Positions 43,930-55,729 of a stretch of 64,000 nt of DNA are shown here, piece after piece. The DNA comes from Phlebiopsis flavidoalba (lineage: Eukaryota > Basidiomycota > Agaricomycetes > Polyporales > Phanerochaetaceae), in assembly GCA_035772785.1 (NCBI GenBank), contig JAOCPU010000077.1:42732-106731 (forward strand), in the 5' to 3' direction. The position numbers and the translations under genes were made by a program. The notes beneath the pieces were generated by a model that saw only the letters and a list, made by a program, of their open reading frames with translations, ran no database searches and was not told where the DNA came from. Position 1 is the first letter of the stretch. Every line of letters begins with the position of its first letter.

Positions 43930-46900
43930 ATGACGCCGGTCGCCCGCCGCGCATTTACTTGCAGGATACCTGTTTTAAAGCACAGGTTCATCCGAAGCAA
44001 GGAGACCAGCGACGTTTATGAGCGGCCCGAACGCATTCGTGCGGTCAACATTGGAATAGCGGCAGTATACGCTCGACTTGAGACTGCCAATCCAGGTTTA
44101 GTAGCTCATGCAGACAAATCTAAGCCTTCGAAATCGTCGATTAATGGGCCATTGACGATGATACGGAGCGCGGCTACCCTTGATATGCGCGTGCATAAGG
44201 CTTCTTTAGCCGTGCACAGTGCCGAGGAGCCTGACGGCTCCCAATGGTACCTCGCTGATGACATCGAGGAGTGGTGCGTGCAGAGCACCCAGAAGATTCA
44301 GCGCAACGACGAAGGCGAAAATTCCTGACAAACTAGAACAAGATCTCTATTGTAAGTATATTTTTCTCGACCAAGTAAGATGTTTTACTGAGCTACTTTT
44401 CCTTTCGTCGAAAGTATGTCCCGAAAGTCTGCAGGCTTTCGAGGCCGCTCTGGGAACAGTCTGCGAAGCAGTCGATCACGTTTGTAGAGTGACTGGCGTT
44501 GCACACGAGTCTTCGGAGGCAGCGTCGAAATCTTACAAAGAAATCGGGAATCCGAGTCCTCGCGCATTCGTCGTCATCAGACCTCCTGGCCACCATTGCG
44601 GCGAGGTAAAAGATGAACTTCGCTCTCATATGCTACATGGGACTCACACGAGCTTCGTTCTTTGTAGGATAGTCCCGCCGGGTTTGGCTTCGTCAACAAC
44701 GTGGCTGTGGGCGCCTTCCATGGTAAGAGTTTTCACAGCCTTGATTGATCACCGTCTAACATCTTTTCCACGATTAGCATTCGAAGAGCATCGTCTTTCG
44801 CGAATCGTAATCTTCGACTACGATTTACACCATGGTATGTATATTCACGATTGGGATGGTTATGTGACTGACTTGTATCAGGCAACGGAACTCAAGAGTT
44901 AGTCAGAGCCTTCCAGACGCCAAAGATTTATTATGGCAGCATGCACGATATTCTGTCGTATCCATGCGAGGTGCGTAATACTTTGCTTTAGGAAAACTGA
45001 TGTTAACCGAGCTCTCTTCAGGCTGGAAATCAGGAGCTTATCAACGACGCGTCGATGCAAATACACGGGACCCGACGGAGAGTGGATTCACAACGTCCAC
45101 TTGTTACCTTACAGACGGAGGAAGAATTCTGGAAGCACTATCAGGAACGATACAGTACTATATTCACCAAGCTGCTGAGGAGTTTCTCCAAAGTACTGGT
45201 GGTGAAGCGGACGACGTGATCGTCTTTATCAGGTCCGTTATCGATTCTTGGGCGATCTCATAGGATTCTCATGGATATCATTTCAGCTCTGGCTTCGATG
45301 CTTCGGAGTATGAGACGACCCGAGATGTCTCGTCATGATCGACATGTACCCACGTCATTCTACCACCGCTTTACCCGCGAGGCATGTGCTTTTGCCGACA
45401 AGTGGGCGGGTGGCCGTCTTGTCAGTGTCCTAGAGGGTGGCTATAGCGACAGGGCCCTCACGAGCGGTGCGATATCGCATATCGCTGGGCTGGCCGAGGC
45501 TGGCGGGCTCCAGATAGAGAAACAAAAACTGGTGGAGTCCTGAAGAGCTAAACCTGGTAAGATCCCTTTTCAGGTTGGTGTTTCGTTAGGCTCATTCGTG
45601 CCACAGATCGAGCGCGTCACATCGAAGCGACGAGGCAGGAAGCCCAAGCTGGATCACTTCGACTGGTGGCTGCAGCGGATGCAGCAGATTTTCCAGAATA
45701 TCAACAAAGAAGCTCCTCCTTCGGCGATCCCTCGAGCATCGCAGCTGTTCGTTCCTCCATTGCCTCCAGTCATGCGCGAAGAAACGCCCGAAACTACCCC
45801 GGTAAAGGTTCGGAGACGCAGAAACAAGCGTGAACTTCCTCCGCCGACTTCTATGATTACACGCAAGTCGAAACGGTCTTCCCCTGACGATCACGAGTAC
45901 GTTGAACTGTCGGCAACGAAGCGGAGACGACGCCTTCAGGATCATGACCAGGAGGAAGAGGAGAGCTCGGACGAGGACTCCATGGACCTCTACGAGGAGG
46001 AGAGTCAATCGGATTCGCGTGCGTCGACAAAGGAAAGGGCCGTGCGGTCCCCAGCCCGCGGGCCAGCCCATCCTCGAATCACGCCAACGTCTCGCGCATT
46101 CGTCGGCAAGGGAGAAGTCTACAAGACCCGTCAAACCGCAAGCTCTTCAACTACCTCTGGGCTACCCACGCCTTTACCCAGCTCGGAAAATGTTATGTCA
46201 ACCAAGCTGGCAGCCCCCCAACGGAACATCTACGACTCCATCTCTCGCCCTTAGCGCCGCTAAGATTGCGCCAGAACCCACTCAGCCAGGAAAGACAGTG
46301 TCGGAAGCGACGACAGCTCCTCAGACTAACGGAAGGTCGGCGGCTCCCGCTGCGACCGAACCCCCAGCTATCATTCCATTCACGTTCTCTTCCAACCGTT
46401 TGCTTTCCGCCACAGCATCTACCAGTTCAAGTCAAACGGCCCCTGCGTCTTCCTCAAAGCCGTCGCAGCCGTCATCCCAGCCCTCGCAGTCATCCACCGC
46501 ACCTTCGACCGCCTCTTCTTCTCGAGCACAATCTTCCTCTATGACAGCTTCACCACATATACCCTCAAGATCTCCTCTTCTCGACACGAGCGCACTATCC
46601 AATCCCAACCGTTCTATCTTGGACGATACCATTCGCTCGCTTGCCAGCACCACCACTGCGCTGGGAGCAGGTCTGCCTGTCAAGCCTGATACCATGCTGA
46701 CGACAGAGATCAAGGCTGAGGTGGCGGCTTTCCAAGATGCGCTCCCTCGAATTGAGGGTCGGCTTTTTGAAATCCAGACGAGGCTACAGGGGATGCTTAG
46801 TGCAATGGAAAAGGCCAAGAAAGATTTCACAGGGAGCTATAGGGGCCGAAGAATTAGAGCTATGTTTGTGATTTGCACTCTTTGTTGTAACTGGTACTAG
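43930..46900 (+). CDS. Hos3-like histone deacetylase
   Basis: Nuclear Zn-dependent lysine deacetylase. ATG 43930 (MTPVARR), then KHRFIRSKETSDVYERPERI (about 43979-44038), LQAFEAALGTVCEAVDHV (about 44430-44480), FVVIRPPGHHC (active-site HH, about 44575), AGFGFVNNVAVGAFH (about 44680), RIVIFDYDLHHGNGTQ (metal ligands, about 44805 across an intron), IYYGSMHDILSYPCE (about 44925), GEWIHNVHLLPY, SGFDASEYE (about 45293), TSFYHRFTREACAFADKW and VSVLEGGYSDRAL (about 45355-45465). The long tail has a basic KRRGRKPK (about 45630), further basic clusters and a Ser/Thr/Pro-rich region to 46900. At least five small introns separate exons from 44350 to 45293. One-base insertions occur at 44318-44321, near 43978 and in the GPDGEW exon. 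The tail changes frame near 46250. Paralog of the copy at 1-1690. Confidence 0.8.
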
Positions 46901-47056
46901 TAGTGTAATCTCGTTTGGACATTAATGTCATCGATTCTCGGATATGACGCGGTATGAATTTTACAATTGTCATACATGAATACAAGGCGACCCGCTGCCC
47001 CAATGTTCCCTTTTTCTATGGTCAAATCTATCACGCTTCCCGATACGTCCCTGCAA

Positions 47057-49196
47057 TCACTGCTTGTGAAGTCCGATTTGGACAGCCTTGATTTGAAGGG
47101 CCTGGAAATGGAATTAGACACATGTCGTCATACAGATTGAGTACGCACTAGTTGCTTCGACATGAAGCGCGCCATGGAGAACTGGCCTGGGGGTGAACCA
47201 CAACTACGCAAACATTAGACTGTGTGATTAGATATGAGAAGACATGTCACCTACGCCTGGGTGTCCGCTTGGGCGGTAGCAGCCGTTGACCTCGCACTCA
47301 TCGTCCATGCCCCCGTCAGCTCTCCAGTCTTGTTCATCAGTTCTTCCCCAAAGATGGCGTTCGCAGTGTCGCGTATGGTGGTATAACCGGTACTGTTATG
47401 AAAACTTAGGTCACGCTGAGAGAAGATGATGAGTACTACTCACGAGCGAAAATGACGGTGTCCGCTTCGAGAGAAGTCCCATCCGACAGGACGAGACCTG
47501 TCGATGAGAACTCGGTGGGTTCGGCTCCTTGCTTAACCTTGATTCGCCCAGAAGCCATCAGATCCGCCGTGCCATGATCGTACCCTGAAAGCATGTGAGG
47601 AACAGTCTCTCCAACACAGAATCATGCCAGACACTCACAGAAGCCTATGAAAAAGGGAATGTTAGATTGGCGTCACGCGTAGTGGGGAGAGCAACGTACC
47701 TCCTGATCGCTGAGCTGCAATGACAAGTTGACCCTGACCCTCGTCGCCGAGCCACAAAATTGACACCCGCTTTCCGAAGCTTCGCATGCAGCTCCTTCTC
47801 CGCTTCCCATTGTGCATCTTGGTTCGCAATGCTCGTCTCCCTGATCAAGCCCATCGGCATCGACGCGGCCTTGAAGTCCGAGACCTCGACGGGCACATGC
47901 AGCGGCCACAGCGTGTCCGCCATGCGCTTGATGCTGTCGCGCGAGACGACGCACGTCGCGCCGCGCTGGACCATCGTGATGGACGCCGCGCCGTTGAGCG
48001 CGAGGTCCTCGCAGATGTCGACGGCGGTGTTCGCCGCGCCGACGATGACGACGCGTTTGCCCTTGAAGGGCGTCGGCTCGACGTATTGGGTCGCGTGGAG
48101 GACTTGGCCCGTGAAGGCGTCGCGGTTCGGCAGCGTAGGCATGTAGGGAGGGCCGAGTGTGCCTGTCGCGACGACTATATGCGCGGGGTGTATCTGGGAT
48201 TTCTGGCCCGCGCGAGAGATCGTGACGGACCACTTGCCGGAGGCAGAGTCGTACGTCGGCTTCCCCCTCGATTGTCGTCGACGTCCAGTGCGCAATGCGC
48301 TGGTGCACGGCGTATGTCTCCAGCCAGTCGGCCATCATATCGCGAGGAGTGTACGTTGGCCAGTTTGACGGGAAAGGTTGGTACAACACTAATTATGTCG
48401 TAAGTAAGGGCGCGACGTAGGGACGACGGGGAGATAAACTTACGTTGGTGATGATGTTTTGGGTTGTGGGAATCGGAGGCACTGGTATCGTCGACGCCAA
48501 CTGTCTCCAATCCTGGGATGTTGGTCGATGACCAGTGCTGGAATGTCCATCTGGCCGCACCGAGCAGCGACCGTGAGTCCAGAATGTCCACCGCCGACTA
48601 TGGGAGCGTTGAGAGAAACAATCACCAGATAAAGAAGAAACACATACTGATGAGAACGTATGGATCAGTCTCGAGCTTCTCCTGCCTCTTCTTTTCTTTT
48701 TCTGGCCACACCCGGTCCTCAGTTTCCCAGTCGACCCGCGGTCCGAGGTATTCCTCATGCCCCTTGAAGTCCCATATCATCACCACATGAACACCGACAG
48801 CGCTCTCCACACCCCGTCGGCGTCTTGCAGCAGCCGGAAATAGCCCTTCCCAATCCCCGTGGGTGTCTCATAGTCGAACCCACCCTCGACGCCGCTGGGG
48901 ATACCCGGGCTCGCAGGGGAAAAGGCAGGCGGAGGTGCTCGTTCTTTGAAAAGCGCGACCGCGGTTATCTGGGCGTTGGGCGAGTCTGTCCGACTTGGAT
49001 AGGTACGATGCGATGGCAGCCCGGGCTGCGAATCGACCGTGTGGTCCAGACGAAGGTGATGATGTCGCGCAGCCATCCGTTTGGCAGGAACGTCGCTGCG
49101 ACCGCTGAGAGGGTTTTCGACGACTCTACCGCCTCTTTGAAGGTCGATATCCAGGTCGAGGCGACGTCGGTCGGTGTGATTTTTGGACACAGTCAT
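47057..49196 (-). CDS. YUCCA-like flavin monooxygenase with SnoaL-like N-terminal domain
   Basis: Resembles fungal relatives of indole-3-pyruvate monooxygenase: a small alpha+beta N-terminal domain followed by FAD and NADPH binding folds. ATG 49196 gives MTVSK, then TDVASTWISTFKEAVES, FLPNGWLRDIITFVW, GVEGGFDYETPTGIGKGYF and LLQDADGVWRALSVFM (48790-48900). The FAD site is APIVGGGHSGLTVAARC (about 48590), then YQPFPSNWPTYTPRDMMADW (about 48320-48380). The NADPH site is KGKRVVIVGAANTAVDICED (about 48010-48070), with SLEADTVIFA (about 47470), CYRPSGHPGVGD (about 47270) and FSMARFMSKQL. After intron 47102-47148 the end is ALQIKAVQIGLHKQ, stop at 47057. The second glycine motif GAANTA replaces the usual GAGNT/S. 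Frame breaks include one extra A-run base at 49180-49184 and a G run near 47310. Confidence 0.8.
47102..47148 (-). other. Last intron of the YUCCA-like monooxygenase
   Basis: GTGCGT...TTTCCAG, 47 bp. Splicing joins FMSKQL to ALQIKAVQ, the conserved end of the family. Confidence 0.75.
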
Positions 49197-50690
49197 GTCA
49201 GCTTTTGGCCCGATAGTGGGTTGGGAAGAAGGTGGTCTGTAGTCGCGTCCCCCGGCGCATCTTCTTATACGACCTCGTCTTCGCGTCCAGGTTGTGCGGC
49301 TGATGAAGAATTCCGAGCACGGATCCGTGGAGTGCTTCGTCGGCGCCCATATACGGGGGTATTCCCAGGGATTGTCATGGGATGGTTAATGCGTATCTGA
49401 AACGGTAGGCGTCGGGCGTTCCAATGCTCAATTGATAGAAGTCGCCGTCAGATAGGCGTATTCATGACGCGATTGTGAGTCACCATCTGGGAAAGAGAAC
49501 ATGGATGATGGGCAGATGCAGGTTTCGTGGCGTGGGAATGGCCTTCGCGTCGACGTGGAGACCCTTCGTTGACAGCATAACCTTTTCTCTTTCAACGAAG
49601 ATTGACCCTGTCTGTGACCTCATAACAGCTGGAAGTAAGTAAAGATCGCGCGCCTACTCATACATAACAACAACTGTGATGATGATTTGAATCGCCCATC
49701 AATCGGTCCACAAAGCGCGAATGTAAATGCGACTTTGACTTCAAAGCTTCAACTCTGATTTTGACACCCACCCCGTCTTCTTCTTCACACATCATAACGG
49801 CACATCCAGCGACCAAGTCCACTGCCTACCGCCGGTCTCACGGATCAGGAGCCCCGCCTCGTGGATCCACACCGTCGGACGACATCTCAACGACGCGACA
49901 CTACGTACTGCCGGCCTGCTACTTTGTGATGTCGAGGCGCAGGCATCTACATGCCCTGATGGCGGAGATCCTGTGGATGAAATGAGGCCTCGCAGCCTAT
50001 GGTCTTTGGAGGGCGGTTACGAGCACCGAGCGCGCGTCGAGGGCCAAGATTAGCGTTCGCCATTTCCGAGTGGCATACCGCCGAGGTCGTGCGGAGAAGG
50101 CCACTCGTGCGAGGCAAAAGCGCAATCACAGGTGTCGTACGTTGTCTTGCCTCTACGATGCCGTGAAGCACGGAGAGAGTCAGTCATGTAGTGAGTCATC
50201 AACCCTCTGCTCATCATTCAACCTAGTGTCTGCTCACGATTTTGAATATCACAGATAGGATATGTCCTAGAGATGACGGTCGCCTCTTCATCTACGAGAC
50301 AGAAGATCAAGATAGCACCCGAGTGAGGGCGAATCAAATTGCCGGATAACATTAGGGGAAGTCACAGTAGGCTGTTGCAGCCTTGTTGCAGAATCTTGTT
50401 GCAGAGCTCTGCAACAGGACCTTTCTGCAACAGCTCTGGAGCTGTTGCAGGATCCGTCTGTTGCAGCGTTGCGATTCCCCCAGAATCGTAGCTTTTGTGC
50501 AAGTTTCCCCGTAGACGCTGGATCATAACACTGTATACTTCCGCTTTTACCACGGTCATGTGCTCCCACCTTTCAGATTAGACGCTCTCCCTGGCTTTCT
50601 CCTCACCGCCACAATGGTAACACCGTCACGATATACATGCTCATGTCCTTGCAGATGTTAGTGGCCTTTCTTGCCTGCGGGCGTATTGGT
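49197..50690. other. Gene-poor stretch with TTGCAG/CTGCAA cluster
   Basis: No recognisable gene. Open frames at 49761-49985 and 50070-50258 lack motifs. Between 50368 and 50475 the octamer-like words ttgcag and ctgcaa recur at least eight times in both orientations, giving potential hairpins. Confidence 0.35.
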
Positions 50691-50698
50691 GTCCTGCA

Positions 50699-51150
50699 TA
50701 AAGCTCTGCACGAATCTACCCGCGGATCGACTCGGATCCGTACCCGCGGGTCAGTGGCATTTCTAAGGCCTGACCCAGATCCACATGGGTATTTGCGCAC
50801 AGATCACCTGTGACTCACGAGTCCGAGTCTTATGAGTCCGGGTCACGGGTCTACCTGTCAGAAATACTTAAGATAAAGGCTGACATGGCTGTAGTGAGGT
50901 ATGTATGACATATTATATACATATATGATATTGATAATGGCATAGGTATACCTGAAACATGCATACAAGTATTATATGAGCAAAATCTATAAATACCCAT
51001 GGGTTTTCTCAAATCCAAACCCTTGACCCAGATCTGCCACTGACTCATGGCCACAGGTGACTCGGATCCACGGATCAGTATACCCATGGGGTTTTCCCAC
51101 GGCTCTACCCACAAGTACCCATGGGTGACCCAGACTCGTGCAGAGCTTTA
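50699..51150. mobile_element. hAT-type MITE, 452 bp
   Basis: Terminal inverted repeats TAAAGCTCTGCACGARTCT (19 bp, one variable base) at both ends, flanked by the perfect 8-bp direct repeat GTCCTGCA at 50691-50698 and 51151-51158. An 8-bp duplication with short TIRs is the signature of hAT transposons. The interior has further imperfect palindromes (acccgcgg, acccatggg) and no transposase frame, so it is non-autonomous. Confidence 0.85.
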
Positions 51151-51443
51151 GTCCTGCACTCGGTCGTTTTTGCTGGCTTCTCGTCGGAGTTGTTTGCAGG
51201 CCGCACCAACGGCTGCAAGCCCTGCCCTGCCTCTACCGCCGACGAGGGCTACCGTGGACGCAAAACGGTCAATATCAAGCCACACCGGCAACCCCGTTGG
51301 CTGGGTCGAGGGCGGAGACTTGTGATGGCATGAAAAGGCTGGGAAGGTCTCTCACTACTGCCCGCAGGCGTACGACCATTACCAACGACAGCTCGGACGA
51401 GAGCCTGGCCGCCCGTGCAGGTAGTGGCGATACATATTATGCC

Positions 51444-51495
51444 GCTACGCTTCACAAAGAAACATCAACGCTACGCTTCACAAAGAAACATCAAC
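51444..51495. repeat. 26-bp exact tandem duplication
   Basis: Two perfect adjacent copies of gctacgcttcacaaagaaac followed by atcaac, at 51444-51469 and 51470-51495. Confidence 0.85.
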
Positions 51496-51597
51496 AGAAA
51501 AGCACGGACTCCTATGCCTATATGGTGGTCATTTTGGGCGCGAGTTGGGATTCCGATTTGGTATTTCCGATGATCTACCTCACCGGGACCTCGAATA

Positions 51598-51877
51598 CTG
51601 TACAATTTCGACCTAAACGGGTTGTCACATGTCACAAGGCCTCCAAAATCGTCGTTCGTGGGCCCCTGTCACATGTCACAGGCCCCCGCCGCCGCTGTGT
51701 GACAGGCCATTTTGTGCGGCGCTTGTGCGCGGAATTTTGCGCGCCTGCGGCGCGGCTAGGGCGCTCGCCTATAGTCGTCCGTTGTCACACGTCACCGGGC
51801 CCATCGTCGCTGTCGCCGGTACGTTTGTATTTGTCACACACGTCACACCCGCCGCCGTTTAGGTCGAAATTGTACAG
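51598..51877. mobile_element. Tc1/mariner-type MITE, 280 bp
   Basis: Perfect inverted repeats of 23 bp starting CTGTACAATTTCGACC (51598-51620 and 51855-51877), flanked by TA on both sides (51596-51597 and 51878-51879). TA duplication plus CTGTAC-like ends fit Tc1/mariner. The interior contains several gtcacatgtcac-type repeats and no coding frame. Confidence 0.85.
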
Positions 51878-51905
51878 TACTGCAGGTTGGTGCAGCCCAC
51901 CCCAC

Positions 51906-52810
51906 AAAGAGCTCTCTGGTGGTGCTCGCATCTTCAACAACGTCTTTGGCCAGGCTCTCCCGTCGATTGGTGCAACACATAACCTTGACAACTAGTACAT
52001 CCGGACAGCGATTCGCAACTCGTCGGGACCACGACCTTGCTTATAAGTTGTTCGTCTTGGAAATCGCGTTTGACTTGCCAGTGAAGCCACAGATCAAGCT
52101 ATTCCAATTGCACGAGCGTAGTGAGTCATCTCATGTCTCCGCTTTGATGTTATATATCTGACTCGCAGGGTAGGCACTACAACATTGCCCTCGGCTACGT
52201 GCCCAGCTGGTCGAGGTTGTGTCAGAGCTTCTCAGAGAACACCTCGGGCCCACCACAGACTACGCTCGGAGTCTGATTGAGATTCAGACAGTGTACATCA
52301 ACACCAATCACCACACGCCCATCTCTGCACCCCCCATGGCCGCGCAGGCGGCACAGACCGCAGGGAATCACCCTCCCAAACAGATTATCCCACCAAGAGA
52401 GAGTACCACACCGCCAAGAGTGAAAGAGTGAGTACCACAATTGTTGTCGTACTCTAGTCTGACGAGTGACCTATTCAGCCGGCATCTGTAGAGCCGCTCA
52501 ATGGCATTGGCAGGGCGACGAGAACGAGCCAAGGGACGACGCCAAGTTGGTGAACAGCATGCTCGCCGCGCGGGGTCTGACGTGACGGTGTGCTCGTGTC
52601 TCCAACACGGTGAACGACCGCACACGCACGAGCACATCGGGCCCCATCGTCCCCAGGCTCGACCCTCCGCCGCCAATGCTCACTGAAGGCGTCGCAACAC
52701 CACTACAGCCGCCACGCGCTGTAGCGGCGGGCAGGTCGGTGCAGGCGAAGGAGTTGTTCCTCAACTACCTTCAATCTGGGAAGAATAGGCCGGGCCGTTG
52801 GCGGACGTGA
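51906..52810 (+). pseudogene. Dynamin-family GTPase, stalk fragment only
   Basis: Piece of a fungal dynamin-related membrane-fission GTPase (Vps1/Dnm1-like). It begins immediately after the mariner-type MITE with KELSGGARIFNNVFGQALP, then IRTAIRNSSGPRP (about 52001-52040), LFVLEIAFDLPVKPQIKLF (next frame), and after a possible intron CPRLRAQLVEVVSELLREHL (about 52170-52240) and SLIEIQTVYINTNH (about 52270-52310). The end of the fragment has QAKELFLNYLQSG (about 52740). There is an in-frame stop after HNLDN and several shifts. The GTPase domain and the GED are not found nearby, so this is a truncated relic. Confidence 0.7.
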
Positions 52811-54280
52811 GCGTGGACAAGGCAAGCGGCGTTCCAGGGCGCGGGGAGTGTCATGCCAATTAGAAGGGATGTTTCTGGGGACGCTGCTGCACCGACGGGG
52901 CTCTGGCAGCGACGGCCCTAGCGAGACCATAAGCGGTCAACAGCTGAACGGTGAGTGAGACCAGCAGCGACGACCCAACAGGAACGCCAGCAAAGAGCTG
53001 ACGAGACCATCAGCAAGGAACCGACGAGATCACCGGCAACGAACGGCGCATGACGCCACCGCGACGACACGGCAAGGCTACTAAGACAAGTTACAACACG
53101 GAAAAGTGACCAGTGACAACACAGCGAGGCCACCAAGCATGACGCGGCGAGGTCACCGGAGATGCAGCCAGCTTGAACACAACTGACGGACGGCGGCGCA
53201 CATTTCTCACGTTGCACGCATGGGCAAGTGCGGTGTTGCCAAATGTGGGACATGCACGACATGCACACGAAGTGGCGCTAGCAACAGCTGGGCTGCATGA
53301 TCAGTAAATGTACAACACCATATACACTCTTGCGTAAGTTTGTGCTCACTTGCATCACACTCTCAGCTCATAATTGCTTTTTAAGGGTCGCCGACTGGCC
53401 CTTCGGGAGTCTATGTATCTCATTGTTGCATTTAGCGACAGTATGTAATAGCTTTTAAATATATTTGGTGCTCCAAGTTTACTGTGCGAGGTGGCGTGCG
53501 TCGTAGTGCACGGCGCTGTGGAACCTCCACGCTCCATTGTCGTCCTTCGCCAATCCCTACGTTTATCCGCGTTCCTCACGATCAGTATGCTCAATGGCCT
53601 AGTGTGGGTGCAAGGCCTCCTGGCGCACGGCATCGGGCTACGCCTATGAGTAGTGTTGCCGCAGCTGAGCCAGCCGCCGAAGCCTTAGCCAGACGCCCTC
53701 TAGCCGCTAGAGCCATCGCTACGGGCTGATTTGCGCCGGGTGGCTGGCACATCGCTTCCGAGTCAGCGGCGCAAGAAGCTCGATGAGCCCACGACCCTGA
53801 TCCGGCTGGCTACTGATGTCGGCTAGGATCGCGCCGTGAGCCCTTTGGCTTGTCGGCTGCCGCCGGCTTTAGCCAAGGGTTCGGCCGAGCCGAGGCGGTT
53901 GAGGGATCGGGCGACAATCTGGCTTTTTAATCGTTCAGCGTCGGGGCCGCGTGCCGAGCCCGCTCCAGGTCTGCAGGACGCTCCTCTTAGGCAACCCCTT
54001 CCTCCCAAATCTCGAGCTCGTCGTCGCCACGTCGTCAACGCGCAGCCTACCGTTGACCTTGGCCAGCCGCCTACGCCCCACCCCCCTAGCCGTAAGGAGC
54101 GGCCCCTGGTCTTGATGTTCTGTCCTCCGCGTGCAACGCACGCACCATATTAGGTGCGCCGGCTCCGAAACGATAATTCGGAACAGCCCCAACGCCCCAA
54201 CGTGCGACCTACCATCCGCGTCCTAGGTATACGCCACCCCATAATGAGCCCCGCCGTGGGTGCGAACCACTCGCCTCCCA
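52811..54280. other. GC-rich stretch without recognisable gene
   Basis: Many overlapping frames on both strands, as expected of GC-rich DNA. A run of gaccagc/acgacac-like near-repeats lies at about 52930-53170. No motif seen. It may be part of the same decayed retroelement as 54281-55161. Confidence 0.3.
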
Positions 54281-55161
54281 TCATAGTCTGCAGCTCCGCT
54301 CACACATTGCCCATACGCCCTCACGATCCGGAGCATTACTGTGCAGCAGGATATGCTTCATCGTCTCCTTAGGGCGGTGCGGGCAGACAGCGAACTCGGC
54401 TCTCTCCTCGAAACCAGGGATAAGTGGTCCCCGACACGGTACGCCGCAATGCGCATCATGCACCATCTTCCAAGGGAAGCCCCCCTCAGTTCTGCTAATC
54501 TCCTTCTTTCGGATGGAGCGCCTTATCCTTGCATCTGTAGGTGTCCCACCGGTGATCAAACCCTTGTACTGACATCCTCACAATCTCCAGGTTCAGGCTC
54601 AGCGCCGGCGTGACCTTGCGCTCACAAATGCTCTAGTACGCTACAGCCTGTCAGGACCGCCAGCTTAGCCCCAGACAGCTCAAAAAGGACATCATCTCCG
54701 GGAACCTCCTCCTCCGCCTACCCGGGCAGCAAACCCTCTCCCTCGCAAGCTCATCCGCCCCCTCGTTCCCCAGAGGTCCCGGAGTGGCCCTTCTCCCACT
54801 GGATGGTGACTGCCGTAGACCTAGTTCGCAGAGTATTCACAGTGGGGCGAAATATTTCACGGTTCTTCACCCGATCTAGCCTCTGTCCTCACACTTCCTG
54901 AGGTGCCTCGTGAGGCCGTTGCACGCATACATGGAGTCCGTCAAGATGTGGAGCGGGGCAAAGCCCGGGACCCGCTTTGGCCTCCTCACGCATCGCCAAG
55001 ATCTCATCCGGGCCATTCATCTGCACTCTACTAGGAACTCGCGCTGATATGCTCCGGGGGTCTCCCCTGCCCAAAACAGACCCCGACTCCGTCGACGCGT
55101 CAACATCCCCGTTGCCCAGGCGCGACCCGTCAGTGTGGACCGTGACCGCCTCCTGTGCCAC
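54281..55161 (-). mobile_element. Non-LTR-type retroelement remnant: RNase H domain
   Basis: The minus strand begins with VTVHTDGSRLGNGDVDAST (first catalytic Asp), GRGDPRSISARVPSRVQMN, then EILAMREE (catalytic Glu). In the next frame come FAPLHILTDSMYACNGLTRH (third Asp) and HLRKCED, then TIQWEKGHSGTSG (about 54770). Further on, near 54470-54330, sequence like PGFEERAEFAVCPHR and ETMKHILLHSNAP resembles the Cys/His end found after the reverse transcriptase in these elements. No reverse transcriptase core was seen. Frames shift repeatedly. Either a retroelement tail or a decayed RNase H gene derived from one. Confidence 0.6.
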
Positions 55162-55729
55162 TTGGGCTCCCGGGCCGCCGCTCCCGGGGGGCCTTTAAGC
55201 CGGCTCGTTCGTCAGCTTCCCCGGGCAGGTGAAGACACGAAATACACGCACTATCTGAAAAAAAAAAGGTTTTGTTCAGACCATTCACCCGTGTATATAC
55301 ATCGTTACGGACTGTTGAGACCAAACACATACCCACAGTGCTGTGGTCACCGCGCTATGCGCCGTTTATACCACACTGGACACCACACGGCTTGATTTGA
55401 CATCACGCAGACGGTCAGTACCGCGTCACCGTTGGTCCGAGGTAACTGCGACGCCCTAGACCACTGCACACAGAGTTTTAATCAAACGACCTTCAGATAA
55501 GTGCCGCAAACGGCGTGCTGAAATTAAATACCATCAAAACTCGTGGGATTTGTCGCGTCCCATCAACGCGGTCACGTGGCGCACATCACTGCGGCTGCCG
55601 CGCCGCGTTTGTTTCAAACTACTGCTCTCACTCAACCTCTGCTTTCATATGTAGCGTGTTGTGCGGACCACGTCGATGGCCTGTCCTCCGCGGCACGTTA
55701 CAGGGAATGCACGAGCTCCTGCCCTCAAG

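Noticed and set aside
45592..46134. 180-codon minus-strand frame
   Set aside because: It is antisense to the basic and acidic tail of the Hos3-like deacetylase, whose plus-strand reading is strongly supported.
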